In this document: positions 1-9,715 of the stretch, piece after piece
Layout of the letters: every line of letters starts with the position of its first letter
Position numbering within the stretch: the stretch's first letter is position 1
Program-made: the position numbers and the translations under genes
Source of the DNA: Roseomonas gilardii subsp. gilardii
Lineage (GTDB): Bacteria > Pseudomonadota > Alphaproteobacteria > Acetobacterales > Acetobacteraceae
Length of the DNA stretch: 64,000 bases
Assembly (NCBI RefSeq): GCF_023078375.1
Contig: NZ_CP095554.1
Location: 1,178,001-1,242,000, forward strand
Reading direction: 5' to 3'
The notes under the pieces: model-generated
What the model was told of the DNA's origin: nothing
Seen by the model: only the letters and a program-made list of their open reading frames with translations
Database searches by the model: none

Positions 1-935
1 TCCGCCACCACGCCGGGGGCCGCCTCCCCGCCGAACTGCTCCGCCAGCCCGCCCACCGGCGTCGCCACCACCGGTACGCCGAGCGCCAGGGCCTGCGACA
101 GCACGCCGGACTGGCTGGCCTCGCGATAGGGCAGCACCACCGCCCAGGCCCGCCGCAGCAGGGCCGGGATCTCGGCATCCGCCACCCAGCGCGGCTCCAC
201 CGTTACGCCCGGCAGGGCGGAAAGCCCCGGCGCGCAGGCTTCCGCATCCCCTTCGCCCACCACCCGCAGCGTCGCCTCCGGGTGCCGCTCCCGCAACAGG
301 CGGAAGGCATCGCGCAGCAGGTCCAGCCCCTTGTAGGCCCGCAGCCGCCCGAAGAAGAGGAACTGCCCCGCCTCCGGCCCCGAGCACACCTCCGAAGACA
401 CCTCCACGGCTGCCCCCAGCGGCAGGCGCAGCACCGGCAGGCCCGGCCGCAGCGCCGCCACCTCCCGCTCCACCGCCTCGGAGAAGACCACCGCCGCGCG
501 CGCCGCTTCCAGTTCCTGCCGCAGCCGCCAGTCCCAGAGCAGGGAGGGGTCGCCCGGATGCGGCCTCGCATCGTGCACGGAGGGCACATAGGCGATGCCG
601 GCACGCGGCAGGGCCGGGGCCACGAAGGGCGTCCAGACATGGTTCATGGCGGACAGCACCAGATCCGCCCGCATCCGCCGCGCCTGCGCCACCAGCCCAC
701 GGCGCAGCGAAGGCAGCCGCGCCAGCCCCGCCAGGGCACCAGGCGCGCCACGGAAGGTCCGCACCACCTCCAGATCGGCATCCAGCGCGCGGAAGGTCTC
801 CAGCGCGTCGAGCCGGTCCGCCAGGGACAGGCCGAGCCGGATATCGGGCCGCCGCGCCAGGGCCCGCGCCAGGTTCAGCGTGTGCTGCGCCCCGCCGCCC
901 CGCCGCCCCCAGTACCAGAGAAGGAGATGGATCAC
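1..935 (-). CDS. Glycosyltransferase family 4-like, partial (3' end beyond window)
   Basis: The reverse strand encodes a GT-B fold glycosyltransferase: it opens with VIHLLLWYWGRRGGG and AQHTLNLARAL, a glycine-rich N-terminal loop typical of the GT4 family. It continues with SVHDARPHPGDPSLL and the second-domain motif FLFFGRLRAYKGLDLL, followed by LRVVGEGD, VVLPYREASQSGVLSQAL and VPVVATPVGGLAEQ, which is the donor-nucleotide-sugar binding region. The protein probably transfers a sugar to a cell-envelope glycan or lipid; donor and acceptor cannot be read from sequence. I place the start at a GTG at 935. The frame is open further upstream, so the start is uncertain. The gene runs off the left edge of the window, losing its C-terminus. 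Confidence 0.75.
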   Translation of the reverse strand, partial: MIHLLLWYWGRRGGGAQHTLNLARALARRPDIRLGLSLADRLDALETFRALDADLEVVRTFRGAPGALAGLARLPSLRRGLVAQARRMRADLVLSAMNHVWTPFVAPALPRAGIAYVPSVHDARPHPGDPSLLWDWRLRQELEAARAAVVFSEAVEREVAALRPGLPVLRLPLGAAVEVSSEVCSGPEAGQFLFFGRLRAYKGLDLLRDAFRLLRERHPEATLRVVGEGDAEACAPGLSALPGVTVEPRWVADAEIPALLRRAWAVVLPYREASQSGVLSQALALGVPVVATPVGGLAEQFGGEAAPGVVA

Positions 936-1191
936 CCCCCGGCGCCTATCATCCCACCGCCCGCGCTGCAAAGGCCGCGTCCTGGAAAGGGGAAAAATCC
1001 CGTTTTCCGGCACAGTCGGCGGCATAGGAAGCCTGTTACAAAGTATCAGAGTGTTTCCGTGGGTGAAATAATTGATGAGTCGGCGGAAATTGCACGATTT
1101 GCCCTTCACGAGTGAAGGTCATCCGTGAGACGGATGCGGCCAGCCTCTCACGGCGTCTCAAACAAGGATCGGAGCAGTCCGGATTCGCGGC

Positions 1192-2625
1192 ATGATGATC
1201 CCTCCGCCTCTTTCCCGCCCGTCCGCCCTGCTGCCCGGGGACAGCCAGGCCAGCCTGCCGCTGCACGCCACCGGCCAGGACGGGCTGGAGGCCTTCGCCG
1301 CCACGCTCGATCCCTCCGCCGCCGCCTTCCTCCGCGCCTCGGGCTTCAAGGCCAGATCCGGGCAACTCGCCCTGCTGCCGGGGCCGCAGGGCCTGTCCGG
1401 CGCCGTGCTGGGCCTGGGCGATTCCCCGGAAGCCGCCCGCGCCGAGCCCTGGACCTATGGCGACCTGCCCCGGAACCTCCCCGAGGGCACAAGCTGGCAC
1501 CTGGCGGGGGAGGGGCCGGACCCGGCCGCCGCCACGCTGGGCTGGGGCCTGGGCGCCTATGCCTACACCGCCTTCAAGCCGGCGAAGCGTGAGGCAGCCC
1601 GCCTCGTCACCCCGTCCGGAGCGGAAGACGCCGCCAGCACCGCCGCGCTGATCCACTGGGTGCGTGACCTGATCAACACCCCCGCCGCAGATCTCGGCCC
1701 GGCGGACCTCCTCGCCGCCGCCCGCGCCATGGCGGAGGCCGAGGGCGCGTCCTTCGAGACGATCGAGGGCGACGCGCTGCGCGAGGGCTTCCCCGCCCTG
1801 GCCGCGGTCGGCGGCGGCAGCCCGCGCGCGCCCGGCGTCGGCATCCTGCGCTGGGAAGGCGCCGCGGACGGCCCGCTCCTGGCCCTGTGCGGCAAAGGCG
1901 TCTGCTTCGACACCGGCGGCCTCGACCTCAAGCCTTCCGCCGGCATGCTGCGGATGAAGAAGGACATGGGCGGCGCCGCGGTGGTGCTCGGCCTCGCCGC
2001 GCGGATCATCCGTGCGCGCCTGCCGGTGCGCCTTCTCGCGCTCGTCGGCGCCGTGGAGAACAGCGTTTCCGGCGAAGCCTTCCGCCCGATGGACGTGCTG
2101 CGCACGCGAAAGGGCCTGACCGTCGAAATCGGCAACACCGATGCCGAAGGCCGCCTCGTGCTCGCCGATCTGCTCGCCTTCGCCGCGGAACAGTCGCCCG
2201 CGCTGCTGCTGGACTGCGCAACGCTGACGGGCGCGGCGCGCGTGGCTCTCGGCCCCGACCTGCCGGCGATCTTTTCCAACAACGACGCGCTGGCGCGCAT
2301 TGTGCAGCGCGCGGGCGACGCACATCACGATCCTGTGTGGCATCTCCCATTGCGGCGCGGTTACGATTCGTGGTTGGACAGCGCCATCGCAGACCTCAAC
2401 AACGTTGCTTCGCGGCCCATGGCCGGTGCGGTGATTGCTGCGTTGTTCCTCAACCGCTTTGTGCCAGAGGCAACGCCCTGGCTGCATGTCGATCTCTACG
2501 CCTGGAACGATGCGAACCGTCCCGGGCGCCCGGAGGGTGGCGAAGCACAGGCGCTTCGTGCCCTGCATGCCGGAATCGCGGACTGGCTTTCCCGCCGGGA
2601 AAATGCCGGTGACGAAACGGCATGA
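1192..2625 (+). CDS. M17 family leucyl aminopeptidase
   Basis: This 477-residue protein is a metal-dependent aminopeptidase of the M17 (leucyl aminopeptidase/PepA) family, which removes N-terminal residues from peptides in the cytoplasm. The catalytic C-terminal domain is clear: GKGVCFDTGGLDLKPS supplies the metal-binding Lys and Asp, MKKDMGGAAVVLG follows, and NTDAEGRLVLADLL is the family signature with metal-binding Asp and Glu and the catalytic Arg. The N-terminal roughly 150 residues are the less conserved macro-like domain. Length fits the family. It is divergently transcribed from the glycosyltransferase gene. The start follows a weak ribosome-binding region, and the next Met is directly adjacent. 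Confidence 0.9.
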   Translation: MMIPPPLSRPSALLPGDSQASLPLHATGQDGLEAFAATLDPSAAAFLRASGFKARSGQLALLPGPQGLSGAVLGLGDSPEAARAEPWTYGDLPRNLPEGTSWHLAGEGPDPAAATLGWGLGAYAYTAFKPAKREAARLVTPSGAEDAASTAALIHWVRDLINTPAADLGPADLLAAARAMAEAEGASFETIEGDALREGFPALAAVGGGSPRAPGVGILRWEGAADGPLLALCGKGVCFDTGGLDLKPSAGMLRMKKDMGGAAVVLGLAARIIRARLPVRLLALVGAVENSVSGEAFRPMDVLRTRKGLTVEIGNTDAEGRLVLADLLAFAAEQSPALLLDCATLTGAARVALGPDLPAIFSNNDALARIVQRAGDAHHDPVWHLPLRRGYDSWLDSAIADLNNVASRPMAGAVIAALFLNRFVPEATPWLHVDLYAWNDANRPGRPEGGEAQALRALHAGIADWLSRRENAGDETA

Positions 2626-2742
2626 CGGCATAGCGGTTCCACCAAACGGCATCGTACGCGGCGCCGTGAAAGCCGGCCCCGGCCACTGCGGGTTCCGACC
2701 CCGTGCGGGGCTGCCAGAAGAAGAGAAGGATGGAAAAAACTG

Positions 2743-3156
2743 ATGTCATCGAAGATCAGCGGAGATGAGCTCGTAGAGATCCTGCGGGACACCGTGGTCG
2801 CGCTGGTTCGTCGTGATGGCCCCGACCTCTCGGCCCGGCAGCTCGGCGTCTTCCTGACCACCTACCTCTCCGATGGCCCGCACACCGTACGCGGACTTGC
2901 CGCGACGCTGAACGTGTCCAAGCCGGCGATCACGCGCGCGCTGGACCGTCTGGGCGAGCTCGACCTGACCCGCCGCAAGACCGATCCGCAGGACCGTCGC
3001 AGTGTGCTGGTGCAGCGCACGCCGAAGGGCACGTCGCTGCTGCGCGAGATGTCCACCATCATGGGCGAGGCCACGCGGGGCGAGGCCGGCACCTCCAGCG
3101 CCCCGGCCAACGAGCCGGTGGCGATCGAGACCCGCCCGCGCCACGTGGCGGCCTGA
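2743..3156 (+). CDS. MarR family winged-helix transcriptional regulator
   Basis: A 137-residue winged helix-turn-helix protein. The DNA-binding part is visible as LGVFLTTYLSDGPHTVRG, LAATLNVSKPAITRALDRL (recognition helix) and the wing DPQDRRSVLVQRTPKG, a typical MarR signature (D-x-R-D/S-x-R-x3-V). The C-terminus (after about residue 105) is a low-complexity Ala/Pro/Thr tail instead of the usual second dimerisation helix, so it is on the short side for MarR. The start at 2743 is preceded by a purine-rich AAGAGAAGGA stretch. The regulated gene is not obvious; it lies between the aminopeptidase and the convergent yej operon. Confidence 0.8.
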   Translation: MSSKISGDELVEILRDTVVALVRRDGPDLSARQLGVFLTTYLSDGPHTVRGLAATLNVSKPAITRALDRLGELDLTRRKTDPQDRRSVLVQRTPKGTSLLREMSTIMGEATRGEAGTSSAPANEPVAIETRPRHVAA

Positions 3157-3252
3157 GGAAAGGCCCCGGCGGCCGGCGGCATGGCGCCGCCGCCGCCCGC
3201 GCCTCCCCAGGATGAGGTCCCGCCCGGATCAGCCCCGGGGTCAACCCCGGAA

Positions 3253-4890
3253 TCAGCCCCAAGTGGCGGAAGCCTCCTCCCCGGCGGAGGTCTCGAAGGC
3301 CGCCGTCATCAGCAGACGCGTGTAGTCCTCGCGCGGCGCCGACGTCACCTGCTCCGTCCCGCCGCTTTCCACCACGCGCCCGTCCTTCATCACCAGGATG
3401 CGGTGCGCCATGGCCCGCACCACGCGCAGGTCGTGGCTGATGAAGAGATAGGCGAGCCCGTGCCGCGCCTGTAATTCGCGCAGCAGCTCCACCACTTGCG
3501 CCTGCACGGAGACGTCGAGCGCGCTGGTCGGCTCGTCCAGCACCACCAGCTTCGGCCGCAGCACCAGCGCCCGCGCGATGGAGATGCGCTGCCGCTGCCC
3601 GCCCGAGAACTCGTGCGGATAGCGATGCGCCGAGGCCGGATCGAGCCCCACCTCCCGCAGCACATCCTCCACCCGTGCCTCGCGCTCCGCCCGCGACAGC
3701 TCCGGCTCATGCACCGCCAACCCCTCGGCCACGATGTCCGCCACCGTCATGCGTGGCGACAGGCTGCCGAACGGGTCCTGGAACACCACCTGCATGCTCC
3801 GCCGCAACGGCCGCAGCGCGCGCCGCCCCAGCCCGTCGATCCGCTCGCCCTCCAGCCGCACCGTGCCTTCGCCGCGCTCCAGTTGCAGCACGGTCAGCCC
3901 CAGCGTCGTCTTGCCGGACCCGCTCTCCCCCACCACGCCCAGCGTCTCGCCGCGCCGGATGGCGAGCGAGACGCCATCCACCGCCCGCACCTCCGACACC
4001 ACCCGCCGCATCAGCCCGCGCCGCACCGGGAAGCGCACGCGGATGTCCCGCGCATCCAGCACCGTCTTCGCCCGCGGTGCGACCGGCGCCGGCCCGCCCC
4101 GCGGCTGCGCGGCCAGCAGCATCCGCGTATAGGGGTGCCGCGGATCGGCGATCACCGAAGCCGCCTCGCCCTGCTCCACCGCCAGGCCGTCCCGCATCAC
4201 CACCACCCGGTCGGCATGGCGCCGCACGATGCCCAGGTCATGGGTGATCAGCAGCATCGCCATGCCGCTCTCGCGCTTCAACCGGTCCAGCAGGTCCAGG
4301 ATCTGCGCCTGCACCGTCACGTCCAGCGCCGTGGTCGGCTCATCGGCGATCAGCAGCTTCGGATCGTTGGCCAGCGCCACCGCGATCATCACCCGCTGCC
4401 GCTGCCCGCCCGAGAGCTGGTGCGGGAAGGCGTCCAGCCGGTTCTCCAGCGCCGCCAGCCCGGCGCGCCGCAACAGGCGCCGCACCTCCTCCCGCAACGC
4501 CACGCCGCGCAGTGGCCGGTGCAGCGTGATCGCCTCCGCCACCTGCCGCCCGATGCTGTGCAGCGGGTTCAGCGAGGTCATCGGCTCCTGGAACACCATC
4601 CCCGCCACGCCGCCGCGCAGCCGCCGCAGCTCGCCCTCCCGCGCCGACAGCACCTCCACCCCGTCCAGCCGCACCCGGCCCGAGGGGTTGCTCCCTCCCA
4701 CCGTCAGCAGCCGCAGGCAGGACAGCGCCGTCACACTCTTGCCCGATCCGCTTTCCCCCACCAGCGCCACCGTCTCCCCCGGCCGCACGTCGAAGGAAAC
4801 GCCATGCACCACCGGCACGCCCCGGAAGGCGACCTGGAGGTTCTCCACCGCCAGGACCGGCTCGCCCACAGGCTCGCTCATGGCGCTCAT
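3253..4890 (-). CDS. yejF: Peptide/microcin C ABC transporter, fused ATP-binding protein YejF
   Basis: A 545-residue protein with two complete ABC ATPase domains in one chain, as in YejF/DppDF-type oligopeptide importers. Each half has a Walker A (GESGSGKS near residue 45, GESGSGKTT near residue 325), an ABC signature (LSGGQRQRVMIA and FSGGQRQRISIA) and a Walker B followed by DEPTTALD or DEPTSALD. It energises peptide uptake through the YejB/YejE permeases. It is the last gene of the minus-strand operon yejA-yejB-yejE-yejF. Its start codon overlaps the stop of yejE by four bases, indicating translational coupling. In E. coli the orthologous system imports microcin C; the natural substrate here is inferred only as peptides. 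Confidence 0.93.
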   Translation of the reverse strand: MSAMSEPVGEPVLAVENLQVAFRGVPVVHGVSFDVRPGETVALVGESGSGKSVTALSCLRLLTVGGSNPSGRVRLDGVEVLSAREGELRRLRGGVAGMVFQEPMTSLNPLHSIGRQVAEAITLHRPLRGVALREEVRRLLRRAGLAALENRLDAFPHQLSGGQRQRVMIAVALANDPKLLIADEPTTALDVTVQAQILDLLDRLKRESGMAMLLITHDLGIVRRHADRVVVMRDGLAVEQGEAASVIADPRHPYTRMLLAAQPRGGPAPVAPRAKTVLDARDIRVRFPVRRGLMRRVVSEVRAVDGVSLAIRRGETLGVVGESGSGKTTLGLTVLQLERGEGTVRLEGERIDGLGRRALRPLRRSMQVVFQDPFGSLSPRMTVADIVAEGLAVHEPELSRAEREARVEDVLREVGLDPASAHRYPHEFSGGQRQRISIARALVLRPKLVVLDEPTSALDVSVQAQVVELLRELQARHGLAYLFISHDLRVVRAMAHRILVMKDGRVVESGGTEQVTSAPREDYTRLLMTAAFETSAGEEASATWG

Positions 4891-5930
4891 CCGCGACCTC
4901 CTCCACCGCCCCCTGGCAGCTTGCGCGGGTCGAAGGCGTCGCGCACCGCCTCGCCGATGAAGATCAGCAGCGTCAGCGTGCCCCCCAGCACGGCGAAGGC
5001 GGTCGCCCCCAGCCAGGGCGCCTGGAGGTTGTTCTTCGCCTGCGCCACCAGTTCTCCCAGGGAGGGCGAGCCCGGCGGCAGGCCGAAGCCCAGGAAGTCC
5101 AGGCTCGCCAGCACCGTCACGCTGCCCGACAGGATGAAAGGCAACAGCGTCAGCGTCGCCACCATCGCATTGGGCAGGATATGCCGCGCCATCACCCGCG
5201 CATCCGACACGCCCAGCGCCTTCGCTGCCCGCACATAGTCCAGGTTCCGCCCGCGCAGGAACTCCGCCCGCACCACCCCCGTCAGGCTCATCCAGGAGAA
5301 AAGCAGCAGGAAGATCAGCAGCGTCCAGAACCCGGGCTCGATCACCGAGGACAGGATGATCAGCAGGAAGAGCTGCGGCATCCCCGACCAGACCTCGATG
5401 AAGCGCTGGAACCCCAGATCCACCCAGCCGCCGTAATAGCCCTGCACCGCCCCCGCCGCGACACCGATCGCCGAGGCCGCGAAGGTCAGCGCGAAACCGA
5501 ACAGCACCGAGATCCGGAACCCCCAGATCACCCGCGCCAGCACGTCCCGCGCCTGGTCGTCCGTCCCCAGCCAGTGCCGCGCATCGGGCGGGGTGGGCGC
5601 CGGCCGCCCCAGATCCCGCACCACCGTGTCATAGCGGTACGGCACCAGCGGCCACACCGCCCAGCCGCGCTTCGCCACCTCCGCCGCCAGCACCGGGTCG
5701 TGCCAGTCCGCATCGGTCGGGAAGCCGTCCGGCAGGATGTCGCTCTCGGCATAATCCGTGACCACCGGGAAGAACCACTTCCCCTCCACCCGCGCCACGA
5801 TCGGCCGGTCATTCGCCAGCACCTCGGCGAAGAGCGTCACCAGGAAGATCGCCCCGAACAGCCACAGCGAGACATGGCCCCGCCGGTTGGCCCGGAAATT
5901 CGCCCAGCGGCGCCGGTTCAGGGGACTCAT
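4887..5930 (-). CDS. yejE: Peptide ABC transporter permease YejE
   Basis: A 347-residue inner-membrane permease of the binding-protein-dependent transport family. It begins MSPLNRRRWANFRANRRGH, a Pro/Arg-rich cytoplasmic N-terminus typical of YejE, followed by a membrane segment (VSLWLFGAIFLVTLF). A long periplasmic loop contains the family-specific HWLGTDDQARDVLARVIWG. The permease core follows, with the EAA-like loop RAAKALGVSDARVMARHILPN that contacts the ATPase. An upstream in-frame Met at 6035 would add 35 residues of repeat-derived sequence, so 5930 is preferred. It lies immediately upstream of and overlapping yejF. Confidence 0.9.
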   Translation of the reverse strand: MSPLNRRRWANFRANRRGHVSLWLFGAIFLVTLFAEVLANDRPIVARVEGKWFFPVVTDYAESDILPDGFPTDADWHDPVLAAEVAKRGWAVWPLVPYRYDTVVRDLGRPAPTPPDARHWLGTDDQARDVLARVIWGFRISVLFGFALTFAASAIGVAAGAVQGYYGGWVDLGFQRFIEVWSGMPQLFLLIILSSVIEPGFWTLLIFLLLFSWMSLTGVVRAEFLRGRNLDYVRAAKALGVSDARVMARHILPNAMVATLTLLPFILSGSVTVLASLDFLGFGLPPGSPSLGELVAQAKNNLQAPWLGATAFAVLGGTLTLLIFIGEAVRDAFDPRKLPGGGGGGRG

Positions 5931-6276
5931 CCGGGGCGGCGCTCCGTGGTCGGGGCGAGGCTCCGCCTCTCCCCGAACCCCTCTCCGCTCAGGGAGGCAG
6001 TGCCTCCCCGAGACCCCGCCGGGAGTTGGCTCCATGTGGCCACCACCAGCGCGGTGTCCGATCCCGCACGGCCGGCGAAAACAGCGGGCGCCGGAAAAGA
6101 ATCCAGCCAGGCCTTAGCCCGTGCGGCGTCGTCCCTCGCCGGAGGGCATGGCCCTCCGGCGCACATCCCCTGGCCGAAAGAGCCAGCGAATGGGAGGTCC
6201 AGGAACCTCAGGTTCCTGGCGGATGGGGTTTGGGGAAGGCAGAGCCTTCCCCAAGGACCACGAGGCGTGACACCTC
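5931..6276. other. Intergenic region between yejB and yejE, occupied by a palindromic repeat unit
   Basis: About 345 bases separate yejB from yejE inside what should be one operon. No coding capacity is convincing here. The right half is a repeat unit with three perfect hairpins (see the repeat entry at 6131-6255). The left half is G/C-rich and contains a GGGGCGAGGCTCCGCC-like segment that resembles sequence near the other repeat copies. The repeat may have inserted into the operon and could act as a processing or attenuation site between the two permease genes. Confidence 0.6.
6131..6255 (+). repeat. Dispersed intergenic palindromic repeat, copy 1
   Basis: Three successive perfect hairpins. 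The first is 6138-6160, arms GCCGGAGGGC and GCCCTCCGGC around ATG. The second is 6199-6219, arms CCAGGAACCT and AGGTTCCTGG around C. The third is 6231-6253, arms TGGGGAAGGC and GCCTTCCCCA around AGA. The first hairpin recurs with identical arms at 63861-63883 and in variant form at 19510 and 28515. Confidence 0.8.
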
Positions 6277-7374
6277 TCAACGCCGTGCCTCGAAATCGAT
6301 CCGCGGGTCCACGAGGGTATAGGCGAAGTCGCCGATGATCTGCATGACGAGGCCGAGCAGGGTGAAGATGTAGAGTGTGCCGAACATCACCGGATAGTCC
6401 CGCCGGATCGCGGATTCGAAGCCGAGCAGCCCGAGGCCGTCGAGCGAGAAGACGATCTCCACCAGCAGCGCGCCGGTAAAGAGGATGCCGATGAAGGCCG
6501 AGGGGAAGCCCGCGATGATCAGCAGCATGGCATTGCGGAAGACATGGCCGTAGAGCACGCGCCGCTCGCCCGCCCCCTTGGCCCGGGCGGTCAGCACGTA
6601 CTGCTTGCCGATCTCGTCCATGAAGGAGTTCTTGGTCAGCATCACCAGCCCGGCGAAGCCGCCCACCACCAGCGCCACGGTCGGCAGCACCATGTGCCAG
6701 GCATAATCCAGCGCCCGTTCCCAGAAGGGCCAGTTCTGCGAACCCGAGGAGACCAGCCCGCGCAGCGGGAACCACTGGAAGAACGACCCCCCGGCGAAGA
6801 CCACCACCAGCAGGATGGCGAAGAGGAATCCCGGGATGGCATAGCCCACCAGCACCACACCGGAGGTCCAGGCATCGAAACCCGTCCCGTCCCGCACCGC
6901 CTTGCGGATGCCGAGCGGGATGGAGACGAGATAGATGATCAGCGTGGACCACAGCCCCAGGCTCACCGAGACGGGCAGCCGCTCCCCGATCAGCTCGATC
7001 ACCGGCCGCCCGCGGAACAGGCTCTGCCCGAAATCGAAGCGCAGATAGTCCTTCAGCATCGCCAGGAACCGCTCCGGCGCCGGCTTGTCGAAGCCGAAGG
7101 CCTTCTCGATATCCTTCACCACCGCCGGGTCCAGCCCCCGCGCGCCGCGATAGCCCGAACCTTCCCCGCCCTGGGGCTGGGCCGGCCGCACCTCCGCATT
7201 CCCGCCCCCTTCGGTCAGCCGCCCGATCGTGCCGCCCCCGCCACGCTTCAGCTCGGCGATCATCTGTTCCACCGGCCCGCCCGGCGCGAACTGCACCACG
7301 GCGAAGTTGATCAGGATGATCCCGAACAGCGTCGGGATCACCAGGATCAGGCGCCGGAGGAGATAGGCGGCCAT
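6277..7374 (-). CDS. yejB: Peptide ABC transporter permease YejB
   Basis: A 365-residue inner-membrane permease. It starts [20 protein letters not shown], the amphipathic start plus first membrane helix characteristic of DppB/YejB permeases. A long periplasmic insertion with [14 protein letters not shown] and [21 protein letters not shown] is diagnostic of YejB. The C-terminal core contains [20 protein letters not shown], the EAA-loop equivalent, and ends with [14 protein letters not shown]. It lies nine bases downstream of yejA and upstream of yejE, from which it is separated by a repeat-bearing spacer. Confidence 0.92.
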   Translation of the reverse strand: MAAYLLRRLILVIPTLFGIILINFAVVQFAPGGPVEQMIAELKRGGGGTIGRLTEGGGNAEVRPAQPQGGEGSGYRGARGLDPAVVKDIEKAFGFDKPAPERFLAMLKDYLRFDFGQSLFRGRPVIELIGERLPVSVSLGLWSTLIIYLVSIPLGIRKAVRDGTGFDAWTSGVVLVGYAIPGFLFAILLVVVFAGGSFFQWFPLRGLVSSGSQNWPFWERALDYAWHMVLPTVALVVGGFAGLVMLTKNSFMDEIGKQYVLTARAKGAGERRVLYGHVFRNAMLLIIAGFPSAFIGILFTGALLVEIVFSLDGLGLLGFESAIRRDYPVMFGTLYIFTLLGLVMQIIGDFAYTLVDPRIDFEARR

Positions 7375-7383
7375 GCGCGCCGC

Positions 7384-9269
7384 TCAGGCCGGGGAGCGCC
7401 GCGCCTCGGCCAACGCCCGGTCCCGCGCGGGATCGATCCACCAGCCCTCGAAGCCGATATTGTAGCGCGGGTTGCGCGGCGGCCGCCCGAAGCGGTCCCA
7501 CCAGGCGATGCGGAAACTGTCGCTGTACCAGTGCGGCACGACATGGAAGCCCCAGAGCAGCACGCGGTCCAGCGCATGGGTGCGCGTCACCAGCTCCTGC
7601 CGGTCCGGCGCGTTCACCACCAGCTCCACCAGCGCATCCACCACCGGATCGGCGAGGCCCAGCGTGTTGCGGCTGCCATCCTGCTTCGCCGCCGCGCTGC
7701 CCCAGAAATCGCGCTGCTCGTTGCCGGGCGACTGGCTCTGCCCGAACAGCTCCACCGTCATGTCATAGTCGAAGTGGTCCATCCGCACCTGGTACTGCGC
7801 CAGGTCGATGGTCCGCACATTCGCCTCCACGCCCAGCCGCTGCAGCGATTGCGCATAGGGCAGGGCGATGCGCTCGAACGTCGCGTCGCTCAGCAGGATC
7901 TCGAAGCTCAGCTTCTGCCCCTGCGCGTTCACCATCTGCCGGTCACGCACCACCCAGCCCGCCTGCCGCAGCAGTTCCAGCGCGCGGCGCTGGTTGTCAC
8001 GGTTGTTGCCGCTGCCATCCGTGACCGGCAGCTTGAAGGGCTGCGTGAACAGCTCCGCCGGCAGCCTGTCGCGATAGGGTTGCAGGATCTCCAGCTCCCG
8101 CCCCTCCGGCACGCCGGAACAGGCGAGTTCCGAATTGGTGAAGTAGGAATAGCTGCGCTTGTACGCGTTGTAGAACAGGTTGGCGTTCATCCACTCGAAA
8201 TCGAAGACCAGCCCCAGCGCCTCGCGCGTCCGCCGGTCGGCGAAGAGGGGCCGCCGCAGGTTCATCGCGAAGCACTGCATCCCCGCCGGAAGCTCGTGCT
8301 TCAGCTCGTCCCGCTTCACCAGCCCGCGCTGCACGGCGGGGAAGTCATAGGCGGTGGCCCAGGAGCGCGCGATGTTCTCCTGCCGGAAATCGATCTGCCC
8401 CGCCTTGAACCCCTCGAAGGCGACGGTCGGGTCGCGGAAATACTCGAAGCGCTGCACGTCGAAATTCTGCAGCCCCTTCATCGTCGGCAGGTCGCGCCCC
8501 CAGTAGTCCTTCACCCGCGACAGCACCATGCTGCGCCCCGCCTCGAAGCGCTCCACCTTGTACGGCCCCGAGCCCAGCGGCACCTCCAGCGAGGGCTGCG
8601 CGAAATCCCGCCCCTCCCACCAGTGCTTCGGCAGCACCGGCATCTGCCCGATGATCTGCGCCAGCTCCCGGTTGTCCGCGTTGCGGAAGCGGAAGACCAC
8701 CCGCCGCTCGCCCTCGGCCACCGCCTCCGCCACATCGGCCCAGTAGGCGCGGAAACGCGGATGCCCCTTCTCCATGATGGTGGCGAAGGTCCAGGTCACA
8801 TCCGCCGCCGTCACCGGCCGGCCGTCATGCCAGCGCGCCTCCTCCCGCAGCTCGAAGGCGGCCCAGCGGTTGTCCGCCGGCAGCTCCACCAGCCTCGCCA
8901 GATGCGCATAGGCGGTGCTGGCCTCGTCCGAGCTGTCCATCAGCAGCGTCTCGTAGAGCAGCCCGATCCCCACCGCCGACGTGCCGCGCAGGATGAAGGG
9001 GTTGAAGGAGTCGTAGGAACCCAGCGCCGTCCGCACCACCTCGCCGCCCTTCGGCGCATCGGGGTTCGCCCAGGGCCAGTGCGTGAAATCGGGCGGCAGG
9101 GAGGGATCGCCCAGCAGCGACAGCGCATGCACCCGGCGCACCGCCGTGTCCGGAATGGGGGAGGGGGTGGGGGCCGCCGTCCCTGCCCCTGGGCCAGGAC
9201 GGCGCGTGACACCGTCCCCGACAGGGTGGCGGTCATCAGGGAGGCAGCGAGCAGGTCTCGGCGGAACAT
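7384..9269 (-). pseudogene. yejA: Peptide ABC transporter substrate-binding protein YejA (family 5), apparent -1 frameshift
   Basis: This would be the periplasmic receptor of the yejABEF system, about 630 residues. The start at 9269 encodes MFRRDLLAASLMTATLSG with cleavage-like VLAQG, a good signal peptide. The mature family-5 solute-binding domain (RRVHALSLLGDPSLPPDF, YDSFNPFILRG, ANPDAPKGG) lies in another frame that is open from about 9180 to the stop at 7384. Restoring one base in the G run at about 9181-9183 joins the frames as AQGQG then TAAPTPSPIPDTAVRR, a natural linker. Apart from this, the domain is full length and uninterrupted, so a sequencing or assembly indel is at least as likely as real inactivation. 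First gene of its operon. Confidence 0.85.
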
Positions 9270-9512
9270 CCCGCGAGGATGAGGCTTTCCCGCCCCGCCC
9301 TCAACCTCTCCCTGCGTAGCGGATTGTCTCACGCTCCGGCGGGCCGGCCCTCCGACCGGAGCCGGAATTTATCCACCCCCGAAACCGTATGCCGCACCGC
9401 GGTGTTCCTTCCGGCGAGGCACCGTCTCCGCAAGGGGCAGGGCCACCGGACCGAAACGACATCCCGACCGATGAACCCACGCCCTGGCGGAAACACCATG
9501 GGAGTGCCCCCG

Positions 9513-9692
9513 ATGGCCGAGGAACAGCCTGCCGCGAAGAGCCTGGGCGGCGCGATGAAGAATGGCGGGCAGATGCTGCGCAACGGGCTGAACCGCCTGC
9601 GCCGCTCGCCCGACGAGCTCCTGGCGCATCTCGACGCGAAGGCGAAGAAGGCGATGGACCGCCTGCGCTCCCGCCGCCGCTGGGAAGCCTGA
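9513..9692 (+). CDS. Small basic hypothetical protein
   Basis: A 59-residue protein, MAEEQPAAKSLGGAMKNGG then QMLRNGLNRLRRSPDELLAHL and a Lys/Arg-rich end. It looks like one or two amphipathic helices with a strongly basic C-terminus; no membrane segment or known motif is seen. The start at 9513 has a GGAG eight bases upstream. An in-frame Met at 9498 lacks such a site. I do not recognise the family. It stands alone between yejA (divergent) and the phosphatase gene (convergent). Confidence 0.5.
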   Translation: MAEEQPAAKSLGGAMKNGGQMLRNGLNRLRRSPDELLAHLDAKAKKAMDRLRSRRRWEA

Positions 9693-9715
9693 CGCGGCCC
9701 CCGGGGACTCCCCGG

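Noticed and set aside
282-1115. Long plus-strand frame rich in Gln, Arg and Pro opposite the glycosyltransferase gene
   Set aside because: Its composition is that of a shadow frame of a G+C-rich gene, it has no recognisable domain, and the minus-strand glycosyltransferase explains the region.
6544-9282. A 912-codon plus-strand frame opposite yejA and yejB
   Set aside because: It is antisense to two well-conserved transport genes and consists of His/Arg/Gln/Pro-rich sequence without motifs.
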